DNA from: Aestuariibius sp. HNIBRBA575 | GTDB lineage: Bacteria; Pseudomonadota; Alphaproteobacteria; Rhodobacterales; Rhodobacteraceae | Direction of reading: 5' to 3' | Length of the DNA: 64,000 nt | NCBI RefSeq assembly: GCF_040932005.1 | Contig: NZ_CP162414.1 | Span: forward strand, 3,003,501-3,067,500 | Part shown: piece after piece, positions 34,599 through 43,232 of the stretch | Layout of the letters: each line of letters opens with the position of its first letter | Numbering within the stretch: position 1 is the first letter of the stretch | Notes under the pieces: generated by a model | Databases searched by the model: none | What the model was told of the DNA's origin: nothing | The model's input: only the letters and a program-made list of their open reading frames with translations | Made by a program: the position numbers and the translations under genes

Positions 34599-36709
34599 CG
34601 CCAGAACCGTCCCCATTCATCTGTCATATCCCCCAAATGACCATCACGCAGCGTGTCATATAGACGACCATCAACATCTACACGTGCACCGCCATCGCGG
34701 CTGAGGGATGCCAGTGAAACAGAGCTTTGACTGCGGGTCGGGGCCCCCATCAACCAATCAAACGGAATGGTCAGGCGGATGCCTTTGTCAAAGGACCCTT
34801 CGCCAAATTCCTCTGCGGAAACATCGGTTTGGGTCACATAGGCCCCCAGCCGCCAGCCATTGGTGAATTCACGGTCAACCGACAAGGTTGCGCCGAAATC
34901 TTCGGCCAGATAACGACCGACATCCAATTGGCCATGCCAGCCTTCGCCAAAATCATAATAGGCCGAGACATGCCCGGTGACCGTTTCGTAATCCTGAAAC
35001 CCGAGCAGCATGTCATAGTCCCGCTTGGCGACATAGTTTAGCTCTGCCCCCAGCCCCAACCGGCTCTCGACGGGTTTCCACAGCACTTCGGCGGACACGC
35101 CACCATACATGGTTTCCAGATACCCTGCGGTCACACGCGTATACACATCCGGGGCAGCGCGGCCGTACCAAGCGAGGGTGAATTCTTCGATACCTGGGTT
35201 TCCGTCAACGGCATATTGCAACGCATCCCGACGCACGGCGGGCAGCGTTGAAGCGGAAATTGAACCCGCATCTTCGTAACCGCTCCATAAGGCGGCGCGG
35301 GCCCGACCGGACAAGACCAAGTTCGGCTGGATCGTGTAACGACCCGAAAGTTCCAGCCCCACCTCTCCGCGGATGGGTTCATCGCCATCAAACAGGGAAA
35401 TTTCGGTATAGGGCGACAATCCCCAAGTAAAGGCAGCCCCGTCAGCCGCATCGACAGCAACCAGCCCGGCATTTGGCCCGGCGTGATCAAATGCAGCCCG
35501 ATCAAAAATCGCCTGCGCTGCGCCGGGTTCATTTTCCAGTGTTTCGATATCACTGCGTCGCAATGTAGTGGACGACAATGGCAGGCCACGTTGGGCCGGC
35601 TCTAGGATGAACACTTCGACAGAGGCGGGCATGACATGGGTCAAAATCCGCGCAACACGCCCCAACGCCTGTGCTTCGGACCGATAGCGGCTGTTAGAAT
35701 ACCGCACGCGCACCTGACGATCGGTCAACTGAACCGAAATCAATGTGATGCCTTCAACCGCAAGAACCTGCTGCAATTGCGCGCGGATGCTTGCTTCGGA
35801 TCGGATGTTGCGGTCCCAGCTCAGGGCGGCGCGGTCATGCGCGCCACGCACGGAAACCGGCGCTGGCGCGGGATCAAACCCAGAGCCAGATCCGCGATTA
35901 TGCGGGTTCATCATCACAGTGCCCGCCAACGCCAATTCGTGGCCATTCATATAAGAAAGCGACACTTGGTATCCGGGGCGGGGTTGCCATGCGACACCGA
36001 AATTCAGCGGGCTTTGATGTTCAAATTCGCCATTCGTGGTTTCGCGTGTATAGGCATCGGACGAATATTCAGCCTTAAACGTCAGAGTGTCAGAATACCG
36101 GTATTCCACCCCGCCAAACAACGCTGCATCGCCTTGGAAATATTGATCAAACAAAAGGTCACCCCCTTCGTCAAATTCAAATTCCCCGCGGTCAGTGGCC
36201 CCAAATGGGTTTTCAAAGCCGTTATAGCTGCCCAAACGTCCCCAGCCGATTCCGCCTGTGACCCGCACATTTGGGGACAGAGTTTTGGTCGCAACCAGAT
36301 ATTCGGATGTATAAACACCCGTCCCGATAAAATCCTGCAACCCGATTGTGACGGCTGGGATATGTTCGCCTTCTTCGACCAGCTGATACCGCAGATCAAA
36401 ACTGCGATCAAAAAGCGGATCGTGGCCAGAGCCTTCGGGATTGTAATCATTGTTGCGCGAATAGCGGAAACTGCCAGACAGGCGCGGCGTGATCTGGAAC
36501 GAAATTGTGTTGCGCAAATGCGTTGGCGTATAGCTCAGTGTGGCGGCAATTTCGCCCTCTTCGGGGGCAATCGCTGTTGGCAAATCCAACAGCCCCGGCG
36601 CCCCGTAATAGTTGTAGCTGGAAATCCAGCTGTCCTGTGCAAAGCTGGCCGTCGCTGAAAACAACGCAATCGAAGCCACACCAAAAGTCAAAAATGTTGT
36701 TGTTTTCAC
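34595..36709 (-). CDS. yjbH: YjbH-domain outer membrane protein
   Basis: 704 residues if started at the GTG at 36709, after GGGGGCGACAC, which gives a clean signal peptide (VKTTTFLTFGVASIALFSATASFAQ). An ATG at 36736 is the alternative. The protein is rich in beta strands with alternating aromatic residues and ends FWR, as expected for a barrel. The YjbH family is thought to form the exopolysaccharide export pore. yjbE and yjbG homologues are absent here. Confidence 0.88.
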   Translation of the reverse strand: MKTTTFLTFGVASIALFSATASFAQDSWISSYNYYGAPGLLDLPTAIAPEEGEIAATLSYTPTHLRNTISFQITPRLSGSFRYSRNNDYNPEGSGHDPLFDRSFDLRYQLVEEGEHIPAVTIGLQDFIGTGVYTSEYLVATKTLSPNVRVTGGIGWGRLGSYNGFENPFGATDRGEFEFDEGGDLLFDQYFQGDAALFGGVEYRYSDTLTFKAEYSSDAYTRETTNGEFEHQSPLNFGVAWQPRPGYQVSLSYMNGHELALAGTVMMNPHNRGSGSGFDPAPAPVSVRGAHDRAALSWDRNIRSEASIRAQLQQVLAVEGITLISVQLTDRQVRVRYSNSRYRSEAQALGRVARILTHVMPASVEVFILEPAQRGLPLSSTTLRRSDIETLENEPGAAQAIFDRAAFDHAGPNAGLVAVDAADGAAFTWGLSPYTEISLFDGDEPIRGEVGLELSGRYTIQPNLVLSGRARAALWSGYEDAGSISASTLPAVRRDALQYAVDGNPGIEEFTLAWYGRAAPDVYTRVTAGYLETMYGGVSAEVLWKPVESRLGLGAELNYVAKRDYDMLLGFQDYETVTGHVSAYYDFGEGWHGQLDVGRYLAEDFGATLSVDREFTNGWRLGAYVTQTDVSAEEFGEGSFDKGIRLTIPFDWLMGAPTRSQSSVSLASLSRDGGARVDVDGRLYDTLRDGHLGDMTDEWGRFWR

Positions 36710-36818
36710 GTGTCGCCCCCCGGCGAATTTCAACATCGAAATCCAACAGCACATTAAATAAGTCATTGCCGTTTGGGAACCGCATTCACGTCATAGCGGT
36801 GCGAATGGCGTATTTTTG

Positions 36819-36980
36819 TCAATCCGGCTTTGGATTGTCGTCGTAATCGTCCCGCAAAATCCGCGCCGCATCCCCCTGCGGGTCATCATATTGCGCCGAT
36901 TTCATCGTCCAGAAAAACGCAACTAACCCCAAAGCACCCAGCCCGACAGAAACGGGGATCAAGAAAACAAGCACATCCAT
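36819..36980 (-). CDS. ccoS: cbb3-type oxidase maturation protein CcoS
   Basis: 53 residues: MDVLVFLIPVSVGLGALGL is the single membrane helix, followed by FFWTMKSAQYDDPQGDAARIL and an acidic tail, the CcoS family pattern. The start shares one base with the ccoI stop (TGATG). CcoS is needed, with CcoI, to insert heme and copper into CcoN. It completes the ccoGHIS set and is easy to miss because of its length. Confidence 0.92.
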   Translation of the reverse strand: MDVLVFLIPVSVGLGALGLVAFFWTMKSAQYDDPQGDAARILRDDYDDNPKPD

Positions 36981-39166
36981 CAGCGGGTCCTCAACGCGTT
37001 TAGCGACACCAGAATAGAACTGGTCGACATGGCAATAGCCGCCGTCAACGGTGTCGCCAACCCAACAAAGGCAATCGGAATGGCGATTGAATTATAGACA
37101 GCCGCCACGCCAAAGTTTTCGAGGATGCGTTTGCGGGCAGATTTCGCAATGCGCAGGCTGTCTTGGATTCGCGACAAATCAGGCGATACCAGTACCAGAT
37201 CAGCCGCCACACGGGTCGCCTCTAAGGCAGAGGCAGGCGCGATAGATACATGCGCGACGGCCAATGCGGCGGTGTCGTTTAGGCCATCGCCAACCATCAA
37301 AACACGTTTTCCGGCGGCGCGCTTGGCCTCCAGTACGGCGGCTTTTTCGCTGGGCAAAACACCGGATTGCCATGTGGGAATGTTCAGGTCCTGCGCCAGC
37401 TGAGCCACCGGGTTTTCCGCATCCCCAGACAGCAACATCACTGGAATATTGCGATCACGCAGATGTTGCAGCAGCTCTGCCGCACCGGGGCGTAACGTGT
37501 CTTCGAACGTGAACTGAACGGTGTCCTGACCATCAATCCCCAGACAGGTGGAACTATCCCCCTGACCGGTGACCCATTCCGCGCGTCCCAGACGCACCGT
37601 TTGACCTTGGAATTTCGCTTCGACGCCCAATCCGGGATGTTCAACGATGTCGGTGACCTGAACGTCAGGCAAATCAAAGCCCTCAGCGGCCTTTGCAATC
37701 GCCTTGGACCGGGGGTGGTTAGACCCCAGAGCCAAAGCCGCCGCCAACGCAAATGCATGATCCGGCAGGTCCTGTGGATTGGTCAATGTCGGAGTTCCGC
37801 GCGTCAATGTGCCGGTTTTATCGAACACCACTTCGTCGATTTCAGCCAAACGTTCCAATGCAGTGGCATGTTTGACCAACAATCCACGTTTGAACAGCCC
37901 CCCCGACGCCACCGTCGACACTGCAGGCACAGCAAGGCCCAGCGCACAGGGACAGGTGATGATCAACAACGCAACGGCAATGTTCAGCGACGTGCGCACA
38001 TCGCCTGCGGTCAGATACATCCAGACCACAAACCCGATCAGCGCCAGCAAATGCACGGCAGGTGCGTAAATCTGTGCGGCGCGGTCGGCCAATGAATTAT
38101 AGCGCGACTTGGCTTCTTCGGCGACGGACACCAGATCGGCCAGCCCATGCAATAACGTATCCGGCCCAACAGCCGAGGTTCGAATATGAAGCGGGCCGGT
38201 CAGGTTCACTTCGCCCGCGCGCACCTGAGCGCCGATGGCCACAGCAACCGGATCGGTTTCGCCGGTCAAAAACGCGCGATCCATTTCAGAGGCACCCTGA
38301 ATAACGTCACCATCCACAGGAATGCGCGCGCCCGGCCGCACCAATAAAATATCGCCGACCGACACATCGGTGACTTTGACCGTGTGGGTGTCGCCATCCA
38401 CAACACGCAGGGCGGTCGGCGCCTCTAAGGCGGCCAGTTCCGCCGCAGCGGATCGGGCGGTAGAGCGCATTTTCTGATCCAGAAACCGCCCCGCCAGCAG
38501 GAAAAATGTCAGCGACAAAGCCGCGTCGAAATAGGCATGTTCGCCGGAATTGATCGTTTCAAACAGCGACATGCCCGCCGCCAACAGGATCGCCAACGAA
38601 ATCGGCACATCCATGTTCAACCGCGCAGCACGCAGCGCCGCAAAGCCCGATTTGAAAAACGGTTGCGCAGAAAAGGCGATGGTCGGCAACGCGATCGCAG
38701 CAGACAGCCAGTGAAACATGTCGCGCGTTGCATCGGTTGCCCCCGCCCAGATCGCCACGCTGAGCAGCATCACGTTCATCGACGAAAATCCGGCAACCCC
38801 AAATCGCATCATCAGGTCGCGCGCTTGTTTGTCGCTCTCTCCGGCGGTCAGGGTTGCGTTGTCCAACGGCTGCGCCTCAAATCCCAACCGTTCCAGATGG
38901 TGCACAATAGTGTCAGGTTCCGTGCCGGGGGCCACCCGCACCGTGGCGCGTTTGCGGGTCAAGTTCACCCGCACATCTTCGACGCTATCCAGCTGCATCA
39001 AACCGCGCTCAACCCCGGAAATACAGGATGCACAATGGATTGATGGCAGTGATATTTGCACGTCAAACGCATGTTCCGACCGGGTCTTTTCGACCCGCCG
39101 GGCGATATCTGGCAGGGCAATGCAGCCCGGACAGGCCGCTGCCGAGGGATGATCAGAAACGCTCAT
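36980..39166 (-). CDS. ccoI: Cu+-translocating P-type ATPase CcoI (FixI)
   Basis: 728 residues. A CPGC motif at residues 12-15, an HMA domain with C45 and C48 (HCASC), eight helices, the CPC ion motif (ITCPCALGLAVP), phosphorylation site DKTGTLT and hinge MVGDGLNDTAALA. It exports copper to the periplasm for cbb3 oxidase assembly. Its start overlaps the ccoH stop (ATGA). Confidence 0.95.
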   Translation of the reverse strand: MSVSDHPSAAACPGCIALPDIARRVEKTRSEHAFDVQISLPSIHCASCISGVERGLMQLDSVEDVRVNLTRKRATVRVAPGTEPDTIVHHLERLGFEAQPLDNATLTAGESDKQARDLMMRFGVAGFSSMNVMLLSVAIWAGATDATRDMFHWLSAAIALPTIAFSAQPFFKSGFAALRAARLNMDVPISLAILLAAGMSLFETINSGEHAYFDAALSLTFFLLAGRFLDQKMRSTARSAAAELAALEAPTALRVVDGDTHTVKVTDVSVGDILLVRPGARIPVDGDVIQGASEMDRAFLTGETDPVAVAIGAQVRAGEVNLTGPLHIRTSAVGPDTLLHGLADLVSVAEEAKSRYNSLADRAAQIYAPAVHLLALIGFVVWMYLTAGDVRTSLNIAVALLIITCPCALGLAVPAVSTVASGGLFKRGLLVKHATALERLAEIDEVVFDKTGTLTRGTPTLTNPQDLPDHAFALAAALALGSNHPRSKAIAKAAEGFDLPDVQVTDIVEHPGLGVEAKFQGQTVRLGRAEWVTGQGDSSTCLGIDGQDTVQFTFEDTLRPGAAELLQHLRDRNIPVMLLSGDAENPVAQLAQDLNIPTWQSGVLPSEKAAVLEAKRAAGKRVLMVGDGLNDTAALAVAHVSIAPASALEATRVAADLVLVSPDLSRIQDSLRIAKSARKRILENFGVAAVYNSIAIPIAFVGLATPLTAAIAMSTSSILVSLNALRTR

Positions 39167-39618
39167 TGTGCGACGTAAACCACAACGCGTTGCCGAAATT
39201 CGGTGCCATCAGGTGCAACCGCCACCATGCGTAGGTTCCAATTGCCGCCATTTGTGGTCACAGGCGCACGGTGCACATTCCCATCAAAGGTAAAGTCAGG
39301 TGTCTGATCATCCTGCACGGATGTCGCGCGCCCAAAGGTGCCGGTGATGGATGTTGGATCAACCGGGGTGCCGTCTGCATCCACAATCGACAACAGCAAT
39401 TCGCCTTGTTCCACCTTGGCCGAGACATCCCAGCCCAAGGCCAATTGCGCCGCGCGATCCGCGTCAAAATTCTGGCTGGCCACGTAGGAATTTTTCACCT
39501 CTAGCCCCGGAAAGGTGCGGATCGCCTGTGTTGCCATCAGAACATTCACCCCGATGATAATGCTAAACGCCACCACCATCCCGATCAGCACATGTTTGCC
39601 TGTCAATTCGCGGGCCAT
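39163..39618 (-). CDS. ccoH: cbb3 oxidase assembly protein CcoH (FixH)
   Basis: 151 residues from the ATG at 39618, one base after the ccoG stop. One N-terminal helix (HVLIGMVVAFSIIIGVNVLMA) is followed by a periplasmic FixH domain with NSYVASQNFD and DFTFDGNVHRAPVTTNGGNWNLRM. It stabilises the assembling oxidase. A longer upstream frame is rejected because it would overlap ccoG. Confidence 0.92.
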   Translation of the reverse strand: MARELTGKHVLIGMVVAFSIIIGVNVLMATQAIRTFPGLEVKNSYVASQNFDADRAAQLALGWDVSAKVEQGELLLSIVDADGTPVDPTSITGTFGRATSVQDDQTPDFTFDGNVHRAPVTTNGGNWNLRMVAVAPDGTEFRQRVVVYVAQ

Positions 39619-39619
39619 A

Positions 39620-41035
39620 TCAGTTTCCTTTCCCAATAAAGTGGGTGTCCACATAGGACCGTTCATTGCCATTCAGATCCTCAACCCAGAGCCGGAAATC
39701 AGTCCGTTCCGCCGAAGATGCCGGATCTTGGGTCCGGGCGCTGACAAAGACACGCACCAGTTTGGTGCTGTCAGCGGGCACAGTTGTAACCCGTTCATGC
39801 GTGCCTTCCAAATCAATCCTCAGAATTTCATCCGAACTGAGCGACATGTGGAATTCGCGGTCATCCCCGTGTTTGTTACGCAGGCGGACTTCGTAGGTGT
39901 TCTGGATCGTGCCATCCGATTGCATCACAAAGGTCGGATTGCGCACAGGTGCAACAGTCATGTCGATATCCGGACGGATAAATAGCGCAAACACCAAGGC
40001 AAACCCGACCAGCGACCACAGCGACGTATAAAGGATCGTGCGCGGCCGCAGGATGTGTTTCCAAACGTTGATCGGCGGCTCACCGGCGCGTTCTTTGGCT
40101 TCGTCTTTCAGGGCGAAATAATCAACCAAACCACGTGGTTTGCCGACTTTGTCCATCATGTCATCGCAGGCATCAATGCATAGACCGCAGGTGATACAGG
40201 CCATTTGCTGACCGTCGCGGATATCGATCCCAACCGGGCAGACATTCACGCAGGCCATGCAATCAATGCAATCGCCCATATCGTCACGCTTTTTGCCTTT
40301 GCCGCGCGGTTCACCGCGCCATTCGCGATAGCCGATCACGATGGTGTCTTCGTCGATCATTGCGGCCTGAATACGCGGCCATGGGCAGGCATAGATGCAG
40401 ACCTGTTCGCGGGCGATCCCGCCGAAAAACACAGTTGAGACAGCCAAAATGGCCATTGTTGTATAGGCGATTGGATTGGCCGTGCCCGTGACCAGCGCCA
40501 TCGCCAATGTGGGCGCATCGGCAAAATAAAACACCCACGCGCCGCCGGTCGCCAGACCGATCAGCACCCAGATCACATATTTGGTGATCCTCAGGCGAAT
40601 TTTCTTGGCGTCCCATTTGGCGTTCCACAGTCGGACACGCGCGTTGCGGTCGCCTTCGATCCAGCGTTCCGTCAGGATAAACAAATCCGTCCAAACGGTT
40701 TGCGGGCAGGCATAGCCGCACCAAACTCGGCCCAGCGCCGAGGTGAACAAAAACAGCCCCAAACCGGCCATGATCAGCAGCCCGGCAATGAAGTAAAACT
40801 CATGCGGCCAGATTTCGATCCAGAAGAAATAGAACCTGCGATTGGCCAAATCGATCAACACGGCCTGATCCGGCAACGATGGACCACGATCCCAGCGAAT
40901 CATTGGGGTCAGATAGTAAATCCCCAAGGTAATCGCCATTATGACCCACTTCATATTTCTGAAGAAGCCTTTGACTTTACGTGGAAAAACCGGCTCGCGC
41001 TTGGCGTAGAGCTGTGGGGCGTCTGGCTGGCTCAT
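39620..41035 (-). CDS. ccoG: Cytochrome c oxidase accessory protein CcoG (RdxA/FixG)
   Basis: 471 residues, five membrane helices. Two 4Fe-4S motifs: CIDCMACVNVCP and CITCGLCIDAC; two further membrane-edge cysteine motifs (GYACPQTVW and CIYACPWPR). The C-terminal IG-like domain is periplasmic. CcoG reduces Cu2+ for delivery to the oxidase. An FNR-type box 66 to 79 bases upstream indicates oxygen-controlled expression. Confidence 0.95.
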   Translation of the reverse strand: MSQPDAPQLYAKREPVFPRKVKGFFRNMKWVIMAITLGIYYLTPMIRWDRGPSLPDQAVLIDLANRRFYFFWIEIWPHEFYFIAGLLIMAGLGLFLFTSALGRVWCGYACPQTVWTDLFILTERWIEGDRNARVRLWNAKWDAKKIRLRITKYVIWVLIGLATGGAWVFYFADAPTLAMALVTGTANPIAYTTMAILAVSTVFFGGIAREQVCIYACPWPRIQAAMIDEDTIVIGYREWRGEPRGKGKKRDDMGDCIDCMACVNVCPVGIDIRDGQQMACITCGLCIDACDDMMDKVGKPRGLVDYFALKDEAKERAGEPPINVWKHILRPRTILYTSLWSLVGFALVFALFIRPDIDMTVAPVRNPTFVMQSDGTIQNTYEVRLRNKHGDDREFHMSLSSDEILRIDLEGTHERVTTVPADSTKLVRVFVSARTQDPASSAERTDFRLWVEDLNGNERSYVDTHFIGKGN

Positions 41036-41100
41036 TTCTGGGTCCTGGCATAAAAGCTATAGTTTTGCTTGATCTTTTAGACCGGCAGGCAATTGCGGCC

Positions 41101-41114
41101 TTGATTCAAGTCAA
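41101..41114. promoter_or_regulatory. FNR/FnrL box upstream of ccoG
   Basis: TTGATTCAAGTCAA matches TTGAT-N4-ATCAA at 9 of 10 specified bases. It lies about 72 bases (centre) before the ccoG start. FnrL is encoded 5 kb away. Confidence 0.75.
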
Positions 41115-41155
41115 GTTGACCATAATCCATCGCAATTTTGTGGTCTTTGGGCGGG

Positions 41156-41171
41156 TTGTCACATGTGACAA
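41156..41171. promoter_or_regulatory. Perfect 16-base palindrome, Crp/Fnr-family-like
   Basis: TTGTCACATGTGACAA, half-sites TGTCA and TGACA four bases apart. The geometry equals an FNR site but with different half-sites. It lies between the terminator at 41179-41206 and the FNR box of ccoG. Confidence 0.55.
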
Positions 41172-41178
41172 TCAGGCA

Positions 41179-41206
41179 GAAAAAAAGCGGCGCCAAAAGC
41201 GCCGCT
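41179..41206 (-). terminator. Intrinsic terminator on the minus strand in the ccoP-ccoG gap
   Basis: AGCGGCGC and GCGCCGCT arms with a five-base loop; read on the minus strand, the stem is followed by seven T. Since another stem-loop already follows ccoP, this one may end a separate short transcript. Confidence 0.85.
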
Positions 41207-41292
41207 AAAAGGTTCGATGGACCGGGAAGGTTGGCCCATCGGGGAGAGAAGATTACTCGGGGTCTTTGTGGATGATTCTGGCTGGGGTTTCT
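41206..41292 (-). ncRNA. Candidate small RNA between ccoP and ccoG
   Basis: The stretch between an FNR-type box (41293-41306) and a strong terminator (41179-41206) holds no convincing gene; only a 26-codon frame without ribosome site is visible. A transcript of about 60 to 80 bases starting near 41258 or 41243 would end at that terminator. This is inference from signal order only; the -10 region is weak (TAATCT at 41250-41255 is the best). Confidence 0.3.
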
Positions 41293-41306
41293 TTGACATG
41301 CATCAA
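41293..41306. promoter_or_regulatory. FNR/FnrL box in the ccoP-ccoG gap
   Basis: TTGACATGCATCAA fits TTGAY-N4-RTCAA, one base from the perfect palindrome. It is too far (about 260 bases) from ccoG to act on it directly, and points to a separate promoter. Confidence 0.6.
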
Positions 41307-41355
41307 ACGGAACAGGTTGATCTAACCAAGGCGCAGCGCCCCTTTGCCCAAAACA

Positions 41356-41385
41356 AAACCGGGCCTGCAACAGCAAGCCCGGTTT
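41356..41385 (-). terminator. ccoP: Terminator-like stem-loop after ccoP
   Basis: AAACCGGGC and GCCCGGTTT arms around a 12-base loop, followed on the minus strand by a T-rich stretch (TTTTGTTTTGG). It begins about 20 bases after the ccoP stop and should end ccoNOQP. Confidence 0.8.
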
Positions 41386-41407
41386 CGCCACATCAGCTGT
41401 GGTTTGA

Positions 41408-42289
41408 TTATTCGCCGCCGCCCAATTGGTGGACATAGGCCGACACCGCGTTGATTTCAGCAGGTGTCAGACCAAAGGCTGCGTTGAACTCTTCGCTCCA
41501 GGCGGGCATGACGCCGAAACGGGCATTGGTGACAGTTTCCGTGAGGGTGGCTTCGTCACCGCCATAGAGCCAGATCGCATCAGACAAGTTTGGCGCCCCT
41601 TGGAACCGATCGCCTGTGCCGTCTTCCATGTGGCAGGCAGAACATTCGTTCAGATAGATCGGTTCACCAGCGCTGGCCAATGCGGCATCCGCGTCCTGAC
41701 CGGACAATTGACGCACAAATGCAACGACTTGTGTGATTTCTTCCTCAGACAGGATTTCACCAAAGGCGGGCATTTCTGACCAACGCGCATCAAAGGAATC
41801 TTCGTTGCGCACGCCATGTGTGACGGTCAGGACGATGTCATCAATGGTGCCACCCCACAGCCAGTCATCATCCAGCAAGTTCGGGAAACCAAACGCACCC
41901 GACGCACCGGAACCGTGACATTGCGAACAATTGGCGCGAAACACAGCCGCGCCCATATTGCGCGCAAAGCCGTTTAATTCGGTGTCATCCGTGATGGCAA
42001 GCATGTCAGCGGAAGCCAGTTTTTCAACCAAAGCGGCGTTTTGTTCATCCACAATGGCAATCTGTTCGGCCACTTCGCCTCGGGTGGAATAGCCCAGAAA
42101 ACCCGCGGTGGCCTGTTTGGCCAGAGGCCATGCAGGATAAGCAACCGTATAAAGGATCGCCCAAACGATGGTTGCGTAAAACACCCAGAGCCACCAACGC
42201 GGGAGCGGATTGTCGAATTCCTCAATCCCGTCCCAGGAATGGCCGGTTGTATCCGGGTCCTGCGGTGTGTTGTTGTCTTGTTTGCTCAT
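41408..42289 (-). CDS. ccoP: cbb3-type cytochrome c oxidase subunit III (diheme)
   Basis: 293 residues. One membrane helix (WWLWVFYATIVWAILYTVAYPAW) and two cytochrome c domains with CSQCH and CSACH heme motifs. It carries electrons from cytochrome c to CcoO and CcoN. Its start overlaps the ccoQ stop (ATGA). Confidence 0.96.
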   Translation of the reverse strand: MSKQDNNTPQDPDTTGHSWDGIEEFDNPLPRWWLWVFYATIVWAILYTVAYPAWPLAKQATAGFLGYSTRGEVAEQIAIVDEQNAALVEKLASADMLAITDDTELNGFARNMGAAVFRANCSQCHGSGASGAFGFPNLLDDDWLWGGTIDDIVLTVTHGVRNEDSFDARWSEMPAFGEILSEEEITQVVAFVRQLSGQDADAALASAGEPIYLNECSACHMEDGTGDRFQGAPNLSDAIWLYGGDEATLTETVTNARFGVMPAWSEEFNAAFGLTPAEINAVSAYVHQLGGGE

Positions 42290-42486
42290 GACTGAGCCTC
42301 CGAAATTTTGGGCGCTACGTCAGGCGCAGGCGCGTCATCATGGCGGAACGGAACGTTGGCGACGTCTTGGTGGATGGCGCGGGATCCGGGGCGAAACGCC
42401 CAGGCCACCACGCCACCGAAAAAGACGAACATTGCCAGCAGAACCCAGCTGTCCGCGATTTCCCTGAAGATCGAATATGTATCCAT
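42286..42486 (-). CDS. ccoQ: cbb3-type oxidase subunit IV
   Basis: 66 residues: a single membrane helix (SWVLLAMFVFFGGVVAWAFRP) and a polar tail. CcoQ stabilises the core complex. It lies nine bases after ccoO. Confidence 0.93.
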   Translation of the reverse strand: MDTYSIFREIADSWVLLAMFVFFGGVVAWAFRPGSRAIHQDVANVPFRHDDAPAPDVAPKISEAQS

Positions 42487-42495
42487 GTCGACCCC

Positions 42496-43221
42496 CTAGC
42501 GGCTTGCATCTGGGGTAAAGGTCGAGAAGTCGACCATAGTGCCCAGAATTTGCAGATACGCCACCAATGCGTCCATTTCAGAAATGCCATCGGCATTGTC
42601 GAAATTGCGCACCTGGGTGCCCGGATAACGTTCAACCAGACCGTCCCAATCCGAGAAAGGATCCGCCTGAGCCACAAAGTCGGCCTGTGCGTTTTCGATC
42701 ATTTCATCAGTGTAAGGCACACCCACCATACGGTGCGTTTCCAGCAGGTCCTGAATATATGTGGGCTCTAACATGGTGTCGTTTAAGAACGCATATTTCG
42801 GCATCACAGATTCAGGAACCACAGCTTGGGGATCGTTCAGGTGCAGGACGTGCCATTCATCCGAATAGCGCCCCCCAACCCGTGCCAGATCCGGCCCGGT
42901 CCGTTTGGACCCCCATTGGAAAGGGTGGTCATACATGGATTCCGCCGCCAGCGAATAATGACCGTAACGCTCGACTTCGTCGCGCATCGGGCGGATCATC
43001 TGGCTGTGGCAGACATAGCAGCCTTCGCGAATGTAAATATCGCGACCGACCAGTTCCAGTGGGGAATAGGGGCGCATGCCCTCCACATCCTCAATGGTGT
43101 TTTCCAGGTAGAACAGCGGAGCAATTTCCACCAGCCCACCGATTGTGACCACGCCTAAACTGCATACCAGCAGCAGGGTGGCGTTCTTTTCAAGAACCTT
43201 ATGACGATCAAGAATACCCAT
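42496..43221 (-). CDS. ccoO: cbb3-type cytochrome c oxidase subunit II (monoheme)
   Basis: 241 residues. N-terminal helix ([25 protein letters not shown]), then the heme motif [11 protein letters not shown] and the methionine ligand region near SVMPKYAFL. Transfers electrons to the CcoN core. Second gene of the operon, 11 bases after ccoN. Confidence 0.96.
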   Translation of the reverse strand: MGILDRHKVLEKNATLLLVCSLGVVTIGGLVEIAPLFYLENTIEDVEGMRPYSPLELVGRDIYIREGCYVCHSQMIRPMRDEVERYGHYSLAAESMYDHPFQWGSKRTGPDLARVGGRYSDEWHVLHLNDPQAVVPESVMPKYAFLNDTMLEPTYIQDLLETHRMVGVPYTDEMIENAQADFVAQADPFSDWDGLVERYPGTQVRNFDNADGISEMDALVAYLQILGTMVDFSTFTPDASR

Positions 43222-43232
43222 TGGTCGTCTCC

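Noticed and set aside
35636..36658. Open frame of 340 codons on the plus strand
   Set aside because: Antisense to yjbH, with no ribosome site and no recognisable domain.
41127..41240. 26-codon frame in the ccoP-ccoG gap on the minus strand
   Set aside because: No ribosome site, and it would run through the terminator stem and the palindrome; chance frame.
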